A stretch of DNA of 64,000 nucleotides from Candidatus Aminicenantota bacterium (GCA_026393835.1 JAPKZK010000137.1:1-64000); one strand, 5' to 3'. Positions 25,156 to 35,202 are shown, counted from the first letter of the stretch. A program made the numbers and translations. The notes: generated by a model from the sequence alone, not told the origin.

Positions 25156-25491
25156 TCAATTCCACCGGGGGAATTATCATTTCCCCCGGTGGTTTTCTCA
25201 TTTCCCTCGGGGGGTTGGTCATTTCCCTCGAGGGTTTTGTCAATTCCCTTGAGGGGTTGGTCAATTCCCTCGAGGGTTTTGTCAATTCCCTTGAGGGGTT
25301 GGTCAATTCCCTCGAGGGTTTTGTCAATTCCCTTGAGGGGTTGGTCATTTCCCCCGAGGGTTTTCTCAATTCCCTTGAGGGAATTGCCATTCCCCTCGGG
25401 GGGTTGGTCAATTCCCTTGAGGGAATTGTCATTCCCCCCGGTGGCTTTCTCAATTCCCCTGGTGGTTTTGTCATTTTCCCCGGTTTTAATT
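25156..25491. repeat. 21-bp minisatellite B, 16 units
   Basis: Sixteen units of exactly 21 bp fill the gap between two convergent genes and overlap the last codons of the TauE gene. The main units are TCAATTCCCTCGAGGGTTTT(G) and TCAATTCCCTTGAGGGGTTG(G) in alternation, each with a palindromic core such as CCCTCGAGGG. The sequence is unlike minisatellite A, but the unit length is the same and the phase is equally strict. Frames are open on both strands (minus strand GIDKTLEGIDQPLKG), but there is no ribosome site, so I treat it as non-coding. Confidence 0.9.
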
Positions 25492-26271
25492 AAACCACCC
25501 ATACACTTCGGCGCGATAAATTGTTCGTAATAGGAAGAACAACCCAAAGAGGAGTAAAAATAGCCCGAATATCCAACGGGCCTTGTCTTTACTCAAAGAA
25601 AGCCCAATACGCGCTCCCAGGTAAGTGGAAGGGATAACTCCAAGCGACATGAGAACAGCTATTTTAATATCAATATGCCCCAATGCATAATGTACCAATG
25701 TCCCGGGCACAGCTAATAAAGCCACTGCAACCAGCGAAGTGGCTGCTGCTTCCCGTGAAGAAAACCGAAACAGGATCATATATGCAGGCAGCAATAAAAA
25801 TCCACCGCCATTGGCCAGGAGCCCGGAAAAGATCCCGATTATGATCCCAACCAGGACAAACAAGCTCCAGGGTTCTCGTTTTAGGGTGGCGGAAGGAGGT
25901 ATTTTTTCGTTTGTGGGGTTTTTTAGCAGCAGCCGAACGCCGACCACGGCAACAAAAATACCGGTGAGCACCATAAGCGCGCGGCCGGGCAATTCGGAGG
26001 AAAGGTAAGAGCCCACCACAACGGCCGGCGCTCCCCCGATTGTTGTCCATAATACGGCCTTTGTATGAACCAGCCCACGCCGCCAGTAGGTTATACCACC
26101 TATTAAAGCGGTGGGAAACGACACGGGTAAAGGACTTGCCAGGGCCACCATACGTGGTATATCTATCAACCTGAGCAAGGGGGTGGCTATACTGCTTCCA
26201 CCGACCCCAAACATGCCGGAAAGAAAACCGATAATAACTCCGATTGCAATTAAAAACAAGTGCGGCCCCAT
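25486..26271 (-). CDS. TauE/SafE family membrane permease
   Basis: The 261-residue protein is a polytopic transporter of the sulfite/sulfonate exporter (TauE/SafE) family. It has about eight hydrophobic helices in two related halves. The first begins GVIIGFLSGMFGVGGSSIATPLL and the second GIIIGIFSGLLANGGGFLLLP, each with the family GxxxGxxGxGGG-like motif. In many members these export small organosulfur anions, but substrates are rarely known. AGGTG lies before the ATG. The neighbouring genes give no clue to substrate. The 3' end runs into minisatellite B. Confidence 0.9.
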   Translation of the reverse strand: MGPHLFLIAIGVIIGFLSGMFGVGGSSIATPLLRLIDIPRMVALASPLPVSFPTALIGGITYWRRGLVHTKAVLWTTIGGAPAVVVGSYLSSELPGRALMVLTGIFVAVVGVRLLLKNPTNEKIPPSATLKREPWSLFVLVGIIIGIFSGLLANGGGFLLLPAYMILFRFSSREAAATSLVAVALLAVPGTLVHYALGHIDIKIAVLMSLGVIPSTYLGARIGLSLSKDKARWIFGLFLLLFGLFFLLRTIYRAEVYGWFN

Positions 26272-26312
26272 TTGCTCACACCTGCCTATTTGTCGTAGAC
26301 CACCTTCTACTT

Positions 26313-28559
26313 CTACCGGGGATTATAGGTATATATTCCCAACGCCGGGTCGCCAAAAGGATTTATGGCAATAAAATTATAACCTACTTTGATTGCGGCA
26401 AGATCAGTGACGGTAAAATTCCTGGCATCCCCTCCACATAATTCTCCACCGATGAAATTCTCGCACCAGGTATCGACAATTTCAAAGTTTTCACCGCCGA
26501 GGATGTTCTGGGTGGCGGCCATGGTCCCGATTCCACCTCTGTGAAGTAAGGAACAGGAAACATTGTACCCATGATTCCACCAGGTTTGTGGGCAGGCATT
26601 CAAACAACTACCCATAAACACATACGCTAATCGGCGATTATTATCCAGTTCTCCGTTGGCTATTTCGAACACATATTTGGCTTTTTCATGGGTTCCGTGT
26701 GTTTTCCATACGACCAAACCGAAATCCTCCCGTCCCCAGGCCTGCCGCACTATGCTCTCGTTAAAAGCGGCAGGATTCCCATTATCATTGAAAGGATCAT
26801 CATCCGGGGGCGCCTGGGTAAACCCTTTATTAAAATCCAATCCCAGGATAGGAAACTGGTTCACCACCTGTCGCCAATTTTCGGGGTTGGCGTCCCAGGG
26901 GTCGGGGAAACCTTGTTTCATGGCAGCGTAATCGGTTCTCATCTGGGTGGCCTGGGCCTCAGTGATGGCGCCGCTGGCCCTGGCAGCCAGGACTTTATCT
27001 TCGAATTCCTTGTCCATCAGGTAAAAACTAAGAACATCGTAAATACGATGATACCTGAAATTGTATGCCTGGCAGATTGCTTTTATCCTTTCGCCCAGGG
27101 GGAAAGATAAATAATCAAACGAGGTCGGTTTCATCGGGAGGAGTACGTTCTTGCGCCAGTCGCTCTGGCTGCGTAATTCATTGACATAAGTGATCAGTTT
27201 TCCCAATATGACATCCAGCATCTGGATTTTATTATCTATGACCGGAACTGAGATTCGCGCCACGGAAATTTCCGGGCCGAGATCAAATGGATATAGGGAC
27301 GCCGCATTTAAGACGCCATCTTTGCCCGGGGTGGCGGAATTCCAGTCCGATGTCAGTTCCGCAAAATAATAATCCGTGGGTACATTTAGATTTTGCGTGG
27401 ATAAGCCCCTGTTTAATTCATAAAGAGGGAAAGTGCTTTTCATGGGGAGGTCCCCGTTGCTGGGATCAGGGCAGCCGATAAGTAAAAGGTATTCGATATC
27501 CCAGGCATCATAGCGTTCTAAGCCGTTTATGGGTGTCTTCAGCCAGGTGCGGATTTGTTCAGCTCCCGGCTGGCCGGTTCCTCCTCCCCACCCTTCGTTG
27601 GCTTTCACGGTCAAACGGTTATCGGTGCGTTTATACGTCTTATCTTCCGTTACCAACGTAACATCGAAGTTACACGCTTCCCTGGCCCTGATAAACGGTA
27701 GAAGCTGCTGCGATGCAAAAGGTGGACCGGTAACGATGGAATTAAGAGTTAATATTATATAACACCGTTTGGGCAAAGGCATGATAAATGTAAGCGGAGG
27801 GAATTTCTTCGCCTGGATAATAATATCCAGGTAGGGAATCGAAATAAAAGAGGGGTAATAATTACCAAAGGCCCCGCTGCCGGCAAAACTTTTCGTGTTA
27901 CAGGCCCGTTTTTTGATATTGAAAAACGATTTGATATCAGCCATTGAAAACGCCTTTTGATTTTTTAGCGGGACATAGGTGGGGTCCGGATTAAAATCCA
28001 GGGATAACTTTCCACTTACAATTTGCAGGAGTTTTTTGGTGATCGGGTTGTAGCGGTAAGGAAAAAATTGGACGCCGGCTGTTTTAAAGCGTCGTATTTT
28101 CCCGGTGCGCAGTTCTCCGAAATACTGTGCAGGGAAAAACGCATCCCGGGAATAAACCGCGGTGTCTTTACCGTTTAAGATTTTTAAACCTTGCGGCCAG
28201 ACAATTTCTTTCCCGATTAAAAAAGGGCCTACCGGGTTCACTTCCCAGGTACCCGGTATTTCCTTTTCTTTCACTTCTTGCAAGACAACCTTGACGGACT
28301 TCAAATCTGCGTTTTCCGGGAGTATGAAATAGTATGCTTGAATAGGGAGCCGCGGCCGACCGGGGAACGAAAAAAAATAATCGCTGAGAAATACGGTTTT
28401 GCCTTTTACATTCTGTACTGTCACGGCTGGGTTGGAAATCACCGTTGTGAAATCCATGGGATTGTACGTCACGCCGTGGAGATGGCTGGAAATGGAAAGA
28501 ATAAATATCATCACCAGTCCAAACACCAATGATACTGAAACATTATGTTTGCATTTCAT
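26313..28559 (-). CDS. Secreted C25 (gingipain-like) cysteine peptidase
   Basis: The 748-residue protein has a signal peptide (VSVSLVFGLVMIFILSISSHLHG, about 7-29). A propeptide-like region follows up to about 220, then a caspase/gingipain fold. The catalytic dyad is visible as His621 (VVWKTHGTHE) and Cys652 (YVFMGSCLNACP). The end (INPFGDPALGIYTYNPR) shows the typical 'GDP' closing motif of C25 domains. There is no type IX sorting domain after it, so it may be released or act in the periplasm. It could process the surface beta-helix proteins around it, but that is inference. GGAGA precedes the ATG and a promoter lies at 28605-28633. Confidence 0.85.
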   Translation of the reverse strand: MKCKHNVSVSLVFGLVMIFILSISSHLHGVTYNPMDFTTVISNPAVTVQNVKGKTVFLSDYFFSFPGRPRLPIQAYYFILPENADLKSVKVVLQEVKEKEIPGTWEVNPVGPFLIGKEIVWPQGLKILNGKDTAVYSRDAFFPAQYFGELRTGKIRRFKTAGVQFFPYRYNPITKKLLQIVSGKLSLDFNPDPTYVPLKNQKAFSMADIKSFFNIKKRACNTKSFAGSGAFGNYYPSFISIPYLDIIIQAKKFPPLTFIMPLPKRCYIILTLNSIVTGPPFASQQLLPFIRAREACNFDVTLVTEDKTYKRTDNRLTVKANEGWGGGTGQPGAEQIRTWLKTPINGLERYDAWDIEYLLLIGCPDPSNGDLPMKSTFPLYELNRGLSTQNLNVPTDYYFAELTSDWNSATPGKDGVLNAASLYPFDLGPEISVARISVPVIDNKIQMLDVILGKLITYVNELRSQSDWRKNVLLPMKPTSFDYLSFPLGERIKAICQAYNFRYHRIYDVLSFYLMDKEFEDKVLAARASGAITEAQATQMRTDYAAMKQGFPDPWDANPENWRQVVNQFPILGLDFNKGFTQAPPDDDPFNDNGNPAAFNESIVRQAWGREDFGLVVWKTHGTHEKAKYVFEIANGELDNNRRLAYVFMGSCLNACPQTWWNHGYNVSCSLLHRGGIGTMAATQNILGGENFEIVDTWCENFIGGELCGGDARNFTVTDLAAIKVGYNFIAINPFGDPALGIYTYNPR

Positions 28560-28604
28560 GTGTATTTTCTCCTTTGTGTTATTTGTTGGTTTTTCATACT
28601 TTTA

Positions 28605-28633
28605 ATTTTAAAAGAAAAATAAATATAATGCAA
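28605..28633 (-). promoter_or_regulatory. Promoter of the C25 peptidase gene
   Basis: Minus strand: TTGCAT (28633-28628), 17-bp spacer, TAAAAT (28610-28605), about 45 nt before the ATG. Confidence 0.6.
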
Positions 28634-28721
28634 GTCTGCCGGGGAATCTAAAAAAAGCCGGTTCATTTGGGAAAGAGTTTTTCGCTTATCTCCTATTCCC
28701 TTCCTCTCATCCGAAGAAAAT

Positions 28722-28829
28722 GTAAATATTTATAAATATTTACACGGCGAAACTTGCGCTAATCCTGCCTTCAAAAAAAAAGGGTAAACTATTATAAATA
28801 TTGACTAAAAGCCGGGGGATTTATACTAT
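28722..28829 (+). promoter_or_regulatory. Second copy of the two-operator promoter
   Basis: The leader is nearly identical to that at 18943-19050. It has a perfect 22-bp palindrome at 28722-28743, an imperfect copy at 28784-28805 (again 62 bp centre to centre), -35 TTGACT at 28801-28806 and TACTAT at 28824-28829. It serves the four-gene beta-helix run from 28862. Confidence 0.75.
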
Positions 28830-28861
28830 ACTCATGGTCTAAGAATTAGGAGGAAAGAACA

Positions 28862-30430
28862 ATGAATAAAAAAACGATTATAATTATAATATTTTCAGTG
28901 CTGTCGGTAATGGTTGCGCATATATCAAAAGCAGCCGTTATCACTGTCGCCACGACGCACGATAAAGTACCCGGTTCTCTAAGGGCGGCCATAACTGAAG
29001 CAAATACCAATGGCGAAGATAATACCATTTATTTGCCTGCCGGCATCTATATTCTCAGCGGAGCCGCAGATGATGACGCCAATGTCGGCGGCGACCTGGA
29101 TATTGATACCGATCGCAAACTCACCATTACCGGGCAAGGAAAAAATAAATCCTATATCGATGGAAATGGCATAGATCGGGTGCTGCATATTTTAAATGGC
29201 ACAGTTTCTATTACCGATTTGACGATCCGGAACGGAAAAGCACCGGATAATTTAGGCAAGGGAGGAGGCTATGGCGGAGCAGGAATCTATAATTGTGGAA
29301 ACCTGATTCTGACCCGTTGTGTCATAAAAGAAAATAGAGCGGGTATGGGCGGCGATGGAGATTGCGAATTTGACAGTTATGACGGAGGTTATGGGGGAGG
29401 AATTTATAATCAAAGGATGTTAACCCTCAATAAATGCATCATTATGGATAATCGAGCAGGAAATGGAGGAGATAATTATCTTTGTAATAATCGAGCAGGA
29501 GACGGCGGTGGAGGCGGCGGTATTTTGAACTCAGGAGTATCGATCATCAATAATTGCATTATTACTAGTAATGATGCAGGAAATGGAGGTGATTCCAATT
29601 TTCTGGGACAAGGCAGCGACGGGGGTGGAGGCGGGGGAATTTATAACACAAATATATTAACCATCAATAATTGCACCATCTCCAATAATAAAGGGGGTGA
29701 AAATGGAACAACTGAATGGTCTTCCATGGGTGGTGGAGGGAATGGTGGAGGTATTTATAATAATGGTAATTTAACAATGTCCGGTTGTACGATCAATGAT
29801 AATACTACCGGTATGAGTTTTGAAGGTTCAAGTGGCGGAGGAATATACAATATAAAAAATCTTATGCTAATTGCATGTACCATTAGTGGAAATTATGCCC
29901 TTTATGGTGGAGGACTTTATAATAGCGCAAATTCTCAATTGATCGGTGCCACCGTGGCTTATAATGAGGGAATCGGAATTTTTAATGTATTTGAGGGTAT
30001 AATAAGTTTAAAAAATTCTATTGTAACCAATAACATACGGGCCCCCTGGGGTATTTATGGGCCGGATTGTTATGGTACTTTCGATTTGGTGTCTTACAGT
30101 TTGATCGCAGATACCACTGATTGTATCCTCACCGGTTTTCAGAAGGCGAACATTCTCGGGCAGGATCCGCTGCTGGGTCCGCTTGCCGATAATGGCGGCC
30201 CCACTAAAACCCATGCCTTACTTCCCGGCAGCCCGGCCATTGATGCGGGGAATAGATCGGGTTTGTACACGGACCAACGCGGTTATAAGAGACCAATAAA
30301 TATTCCCGGTATCCCCAATGTGAGTGATGGCGCGGATATCGGCGCTTATGAATTTATTGCTCCCTATTCGACTGCCGGGGCAACATCTTATAGTGGCAGT
30401 GAGCCAACGCAAGAAACGGTGAAACAGTGA
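28862..30430 (+). CDS. Secreted beta-helix protein (choice-of-anchor Q), copy 2
   Basis: The 522-residue paralogue has a signal peptide (MNKKTIIIIIFSVLSVMVAHISKA). Gly/Asn-rich beta-helix turns follow (GGGIYNQRMLTLNKCIIMDN and similar), and the LADNGGPTKTHALLPGSPAI motif lies near residue 460. It pairs with copy 3, with which it shares KAPDNL and CGNLILTRCVIK segments. The C-terminal 120 codons are almost identical in DNA to the other copies, which suggests gene conversion. GGAGG lies 9 nt before the ATG. It is the first gene of the run behind the second two-operator promoter. Confidence 0.9.
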   Translation: MNKKTIIIIIFSVLSVMVAHISKAAVITVATTHDKVPGSLRAAITEANTNGEDNTIYLPAGIYILSGAADDDANVGGDLDIDTDRKLTITGQGKNKSYIDGNGIDRVLHILNGTVSITDLTIRNGKAPDNLGKGGGYGGAGIYNCGNLILTRCVIKENRAGMGGDGDCEFDSYDGGYGGGIYNQRMLTLNKCIIMDNRAGNGGDNYLCNNRAGDGGGGGGILNSGVSIINNCIITSNDAGNGGDSNFLGQGSDGGGGGGIYNTNILTINNCTISNNKGGENGTTEWSSMGGGGNGGGIYNNGNLTMSGCTINDNTTGMSFEGSSGGGIYNIKNLMLIACTISGNYALYGGGLYNSANSQLIGATVAYNEGIGIFNVFEGIISLKNSIVTNNIRAPWGIYGPDCYGTFDLVSYSLIADTTDCILTGFQKANILGQDPLLGPLADNGGPTKTHALLPGSPAIDAGNRSGLYTDQRGYKRPINIPGIPNVSDGADIGAYEFIAPYSTAGATSYSGSEPTQETVKQ

Positions 30431-30484
30431 AAACACCGATTACCGTTAAAATAACCCCTATATCTCATTAAGAAGGAAAGAACC

Positions 30485-32023
30485 ATGAGTAAAAAGACGA
30501 TTTTAATTATAATATTTTCAGTGCTGTCGGTAATGGTTGCACATATATCAAATGCAGCCGTCATCAATGTAGCCACGACGCAGGATAATGTACCGGGATC
30601 GCTGCGGGCAGCCATCACGGAGGCCAACACCAATGGAGAAGATAATACCATTTATTTGCCTGCCGGGACATATCAGTTAAGCGGCGACGCCCTGGAGGAC
30701 GCTAATTTTAGCGGCGACCTGGACATCGATAACGATCACAAACTCAAAATTATCGGGCTAGGAAAGAATAAATCCTATATTGATGGAAATCACGTCGATC
30801 GTGTGCTGCATATTTTAAATGGTGCGGTTTCTATTACCGATTTGACGATCCGAAATGGAAAAGCCCCGGATAATTTTGTCATTGGGCGCGGTTATAGCGG
30901 AGCAGGAATATATAATTGTGGTAACCTGATTCTTACCCGTTGTGTTATAAAAGGAAATACGGCGGGAATGGGCAGCGATGAAAGCTTCGAGTTTAACAGC
31001 TATGGCGGAGGTTATGGCGGAGGATTTTATAATCAAGGGATGTTAACCCTCAATAAATGCATCATTATTGATAATCGAGCAGGAAAGGGAGGTGATAATA
31101 TTTCTCATGACCGAGCTGGAAACGGGGGCCAGGGCGGTGGAATTTGGAACTCAGGAATTTTGACCCTCAATAGTTGCACCATTACCGGCAATGATGGAGG
31201 AAATGGAGGATATTCCAATTGTCCGGGATTTGGCAGCGATGGAGGTGATGGCGGGGGAATTTATAACACAAATATATTAACCATCAATAATTGCACTATC
31301 TCCAATAATAAAGGAGGTGCACAGGGAATATCCGAATACTGGGGCGATGGTGGTAGTGGGGGAGGAATTTATAATTGGGGTAATTTAACAATGTCCGGTT
31401 GTACCATCAACGGTAATACTACCGGCAGTGGTGGTGGAGGTCCAAGTGGCGGAGGAATATACAATATAAAAGATCTTATGCTGATTGCATGCACCATTAG
31501 TGGAAATTATGCCTTTATTGGTGGAGGACTTTATACTAGCGGAAATTCTCAATTAATCAGTGTTACCGTGGCCTATAATGAGGGAATCGGCATTTTTAAT
31601 GAAATTGAGGGTATAATAAGTTTAAAAAATTCTATTGTATCCAATAACAGGCGGGACCCTTGGGGTATTTATGGGCCGGATTGTTATGGTACTTTCGATT
31701 TGGTGTCTTACAGTTTGATCGCAGATACCACTGATTGCATACTCACCGGTTTTCAAAAGGCGAACATCCTCGGGCAGGACCCGCTGCTGGGACCACTTGC
31801 CGATAATGGCGGTCCCACCAAAACCCATGCCTTACTTCCAGGCAGCCCGGCCATCGATGCGGGGAACAGCTCAGGTTTGTTCACGGATCAACGCGGTTAT
31901 AAGAGGCCGATAAATATTCCCGGTATCCCCAATGTGAGCGATGGCGCCGATATCGGCGCTTATGAATATATTGCTCCAAATTCTACTGCCGGGGCAACAA
32001 CCTTTGGTAATAACGACGATTAA
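30485..32023 (+). CDS. Secreted beta-helix protein (choice-of-anchor Q), copy 3
   Basis: The 512-residue product has the same layout as copy 2: signal peptide MSKKTILIIIFSVLSVMVAH, the LRAAITEANTNGEDNTIYLPAG segment, beta-helix turns to about 400 and the NGGPTKTHALLPGSPAIDAG motif. It ends early (TTFGNNDD) relative to copies that end TTYGGSEP or TSYSGSE, so the tail is shortened by about ten residues. AAGGAAAG precedes the ATG. The gap to copy 2 is 54 bp with no promoter, so they are co-transcribed. Confidence 0.88.
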   Translation: MSKKTILIIIFSVLSVMVAHISNAAVINVATTQDNVPGSLRAAITEANTNGEDNTIYLPAGTYQLSGDALEDANFSGDLDIDNDHKLKIIGLGKNKSYIDGNHVDRVLHILNGAVSITDLTIRNGKAPDNFVIGRGYSGAGIYNCGNLILTRCVIKGNTAGMGSDESFEFNSYGGGYGGGFYNQGMLTLNKCIIIDNRAGKGGDNISHDRAGNGGQGGGIWNSGILTLNSCTITGNDGGNGGYSNCPGFGSDGGDGGGIYNTNILTINNCTISNNKGGAQGISEYWGDGGSGGGIYNWGNLTMSGCTINGNTTGSGGGGPSGGGIYNIKDLMLIACTISGNYAFIGGGLYTSGNSQLISVTVAYNEGIGIFNEIEGIISLKNSIVSNNRRDPWGIYGPDCYGTFDLVSYSLIADTTDCILTGFQKANILGQDPLLGPLADNGGPTKTHALLPGSPAIDAGNSSGLFTDQRGYKRPINIPGIPNVSDGADIGAYEYIAPNSTAGATTFGNNDD

Positions 32024-32063
32024 CATTAAAATAAATGTAAAATCTCGAAGGGAGGAGATGACA

Positions 32064-33656
32064 ATGAGTAAAAAATCGATTTTAATTATTTTGTGTTCAG
32101 TGCTGTCGGTAATGGTTACACAAATATCAAAAGCAGCCGTTATCCATGTAACCACGACCCACGATAACGTACCTGGTTCACTGAGGGCGGCAATCACCAC
32201 GGTAAACAACAATGGCGAAGATAATACCATCTATTTGCCTGCCGGCACATATATGTTAAGCGGCGACGCCATGGAGGACGCCAATGTCAGCGGCGACCTC
32301 GATATTAATACCGACCGCAAACTAACCATTATCGGGTCAGGGAAGACCAAAACCTTTATCGACGGAAATAGCATCGATCGGGTGCTGCATATCTTAAACG
32401 GAACAGTCACTATCACCGATTTAACAATCAGGAAGGGAAAAGCCCCAAATGGTTTAGGCCTTGGATGGGGCCGTGCCATGAGTGGAGGGGGAATTTATAA
32501 TTGTGGAAACCTGACCCTGACCCGTTGTGTTATAAAGAATAACGCGGCGGGTATTGGCGGAGATGCTGGTAATATTGGCGCCAGCGATGACGGAGGTCAC
32601 GGAGGAGGAATTTATAACATAGGGGAGTTAACCCTCGATAATTGTACTATTATCGGTAATAGAGCAGGGAATGGCGGGGATAATAACAAAAGCGAAAGAC
32701 CTGGAGATGGCGGTTATGGGGGTGGAATTTGTAACTATAGGATATTAACCATCAATAATTGCACTGTTACAGGTAATAGCGCAGGGAATGGTGGGAGTAG
32801 TGATGATAATATTATGTCTGGAGATGGCGGTCATGGAGGCGGAATTTATAGCACTGATGTTTTGAACATGGTTAATTGCACTATTTCCTATAATAAAGCG
32901 GGGGATGGAGGGATGTGTGATTGTGCGACTGATGGAGATGGCGGCCCTGGTGGAGGGATTTGCAATGACGGTAATTTAACCATGTCCGGATGTACGGTAA
33001 ATGCTAATAACTCCGGCTCAAATCTTCAAGGTTCCGGCGTTGGCGGAGGGATATACAATAGTGCTTATCTTACACTAACCAATTGCACTATAAGTGGAAA
33101 TCAGGCAGGAAGAGATCGTTTCCAAAATGGTGGGGGGCTTTTTAATGAGGAGCGTTTCAATGGTGGAAGTTCTTTATTGATCAATGTCACGGCGGCAAAT
33201 AATATAGCAGGTGGTATTTTGAATTATGGGGACATTCGTTTAATTAATTCGATTGTTGTGAATAATGTGGTGGATTCTGGCGATGGACCGGATTGTGTCG
33301 GTACATTCGATTGGGTGTGCTACAGCATGATCAAAGATACCCGGGATTGCATCCTCACCGTTTTTCAAAAGGCGAACATCCTCGGGCAGGACGCGCTGCT
33401 GGGACCACTTGCCGATAATGGCGGCCCCACCAAAACCCATGCCTTACTTCTCGGCAGTCCGGCCATCGATGCGGGGAACAGCTCAGGTTTGTTCACGGAT
33501 CAACGCGGTTATAAGAGGCCAATAAATATTCCCGGTATCCCCAATGTGAGTGATGGCGCGGATATCGGCGCTTATGAATTTATTGCTCCCTATTCGACTG
33601 CCGGGGCAACATCTTATAGTGGCAGTGAGTCAAAGCAAGCAACGTTGAAACGGTGA
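32064..33656 (+). CDS. Secreted beta-helix protein (choice-of-anchor Q), copy 4
   Basis: The 530-residue paralogue starts at ATG 32064 behind GGAGG (32051-32055). The frame is open further upstream to 31941, but the paralogues all start MSKK. It has a signal peptide and beta-helix. The segment KAPNGLGLGWGRAMSGGGIY is nearly the same as in copy 1, 13 kb away, so copies 1 and 4 form a sister pair as copies 2 and 3 do. Its anchor motif reads THALLLGSPAIDAG, with one Pro replaced by Leu. Confidence 0.88.
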   Translation: MSKKSILIILCSVLSVMVTQISKAAVIHVTTTHDNVPGSLRAAITTVNNNGEDNTIYLPAGTYMLSGDAMEDANVSGDLDINTDRKLTIIGSGKTKTFIDGNSIDRVLHILNGTVTITDLTIRKGKAPNGLGLGWGRAMSGGGIYNCGNLTLTRCVIKNNAAGIGGDAGNIGASDDGGHGGGIYNIGELTLDNCTIIGNRAGNGGDNNKSERPGDGGYGGGICNYRILTINNCTVTGNSAGNGGSSDDNIMSGDGGHGGGIYSTDVLNMVNCTISYNKAGDGGMCDCATDGDGGPGGGICNDGNLTMSGCTVNANNSGSNLQGSGVGGGIYNSAYLTLTNCTISGNQAGRDRFQNGGGLFNEERFNGGSSLLINVTAANNIAGGILNYGDIRLINSIVVNNVVDSGDGPDCVGTFDWVCYSMIKDTRDCILTVFQKANILGQDALLGPLADNGGPTKTHALLLGSPAIDAGNSSGLFTDQRGYKRPINIPGIPNVSDGADIGAYEFIAPYSTAGATSYSGSESKQATLKR

Positions 33657-33711
33657 GAAAATATTGATTCGTTATCTTAAGAATCTAAAATCCCAAAAGG
33701 AGGAAAGAACC

Positions 33712-35157
33712 ATGAAGAAAAAATCGATTTTAATTATTTTATTTTCAGTGCTGTCGGTAATGGTTACACAAATATCAAAAGCAGCCGTTATCACTGTCAC
33801 CACGACGCACGATAACGTACCTGGTTCACTGAGGGCGGCAATCACCACGGCAAACACCAATGGCGAAGATAATACCATTTATTTACCTGCCGGGACATAT
33901 ATGTTAAGAGGCAGCGCTATGGAGAACGCAAATACCGGCGGCGATCTTGATATCGGAACCAGGTGCAAGCTCAGCATTATCGGAAAAGGGAAATACCAAA
34001 CCTATATCCATGGAAATAGCATCGATCGCGTGCTGCATATTTCCTATGGAACAATTTCCATCGCAAATTTAACGATCAGGAAAGGGCATGCCCCAGATAG
34101 TGGGATAGGAAGAAAAGATGGTGAGAGTGGAGGTGGAATTTATAACAATGGGGACCTGACACTGATAGGATGTGTTATAAAGGAAAACAATACGGGCGAT
34201 GGAAGTGGTGACCGGTTTTCTGCTGGTAACGGAGGTCATGGAGGAGGAATTTTTAATTATGGATTGTTGACCATCAAAGAATGCATCATTGCCAGTAATA
34301 GCGCAGGTAATGGTGGGGATAGTAGTTGGTATAATGGTGGAGATGGTGGTCAAGGAGGAGCGATTGATAATCATGGGACATTAAATCTCAATAATTGCAC
34401 CATTACCGGTAATAGATCAGGGAGTGGAGGGTATGGTCATAATAATGATGGCTCTGGTGGTGACGGAGGTGGAATTTTCAATTGTGGTAATTTAACTATG
34501 TCAGGATGTACGGTGAACAATAATGTTTCCTGTCCGGAAAATGCCTGGAACTGCGGCAGTGGCGGGGGTATTTGCAATCAGGGCTATCTCTTGCTGATCA
34601 ATTGTACCATCAGTGGCAATAAATCCGGAGAAATTCAATACCCCGGCAATGGTGGGGGGATCTATAATTATGGAGAATCTCTATTGAGCGGTGTTACAAT
34701 TTTCAATAACAGCTACGGCGGTATTAACAATAACGGTGCCATCCGTTTAGCTAATTCGATCGTGGCAAATAACTGGTTGGAGTGTGGAGAGGAATGCGGA
34801 GAGGCACTGGATTGTTATGGCACTTTCGATTGGGTTTGTTACAGTTTGATCGAAGATACCAGTGGATGTACCCTAACGGGTTTTCAAAAGGCGAACATCC
34901 TCGGGATGGACCCGCTGCTGGGTCCACTTGCCGATAATGGCGGCCCCGCCAAAACACATGCCTTACTTCCCGGCAGCCCGGCCATCGATGCGGGGAACAG
35001 CGCAGGTGTATCTGTAGATCAACGCGGTTTTAAGAGGCCGATAAATATTCCCGGTATCCCTAATGTAAGTGATGGCGCGGATATCGGCGCTTATGAATAT
35101 ATTCCCTTTTCTACTGCCTGTTCCCTTTTACTTTCCTCTCATCCGAAGAAAATGTAA
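33712..35157 (+). CDS. Secreted beta-helix protein (choice-of-anchor Q), copy 5, fused tail
   Basis: The 481-residue paralogue starts at 33712 (MKKKSILIILFSVLSVMVTQ) behind AAGGAGG. Its helix turns are the most divergent of the run. The paralogues end STAGATTYGGSEP or close to it, but this one reads STACSLLLSSHPKKM. The last 12 codons are the CTCATCCGAAGAAAATG leader sequence of the next gene, and the stop codon TAA lies in that gene's operator palindrome. A deletion has therefore joined the 3' end of this gene to the next leader. Confidence 0.88.
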   Translation: MKKKSILIILFSVLSVMVTQISKAAVITVTTTHDNVPGSLRAAITTANTNGEDNTIYLPAGTYMLRGSAMENANTGGDLDIGTRCKLSIIGKGKYQTYIHGNSIDRVLHISYGTISIANLTIRKGHAPDSGIGRKDGESGGGIYNNGDLTLIGCVIKENNTGDGSGDRFSAGNGGHGGGIFNYGLLTIKECIIASNSAGNGGDSSWYNGGDGGQGGAIDNHGTLNLNNCTITGNRSGSGGYGHNNDGSGGDGGGIFNCGNLTMSGCTVNNNVSCPENAWNCGSGGGICNQGYLLLINCTISGNKSGEIQYPGNGGGIYNYGESLLSGVTIFNNSYGGINNNGAIRLANSIVANNWLECGEECGEALDCYGTFDWVCYSLIEDTSGCTLTGFQKANILGMDPLLGPLADNGGPAKTHALLPGSPAIDAGNSAGVSVDQRGFKRPINIPGIPNVSDGADIGAYEYIPFSTACSLLLSSHPKKM

Positions 35158-35202
35158 ACTTTTATAAATATTAACTAAAAGCCGGGGAATTTATACTATA
35201 AT
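35154..35202 (+). promoter_or_regulatory. Collapsed one-operator promoter
   Basis: Only one 22-bp imperfect palindrome (35154-35175, GTAAACTTTTA then TAAATATTAAC) remains, overlapping the -35 TTAACT (35171-35176). TACTAT is at 35194-35199 and TATAAT at 35197-35202. Compared with the two other leaders, the 62 bp between the sites are lost, as expected from recombination between them. Confidence 0.65.

Noticed and set aside
24993..25547. Repeat proteins from minisatellite B on either strand
   Set aside because: Several frames are open on both strands because the unit is 21 bp. They overlap the ends of two well-supported genes.
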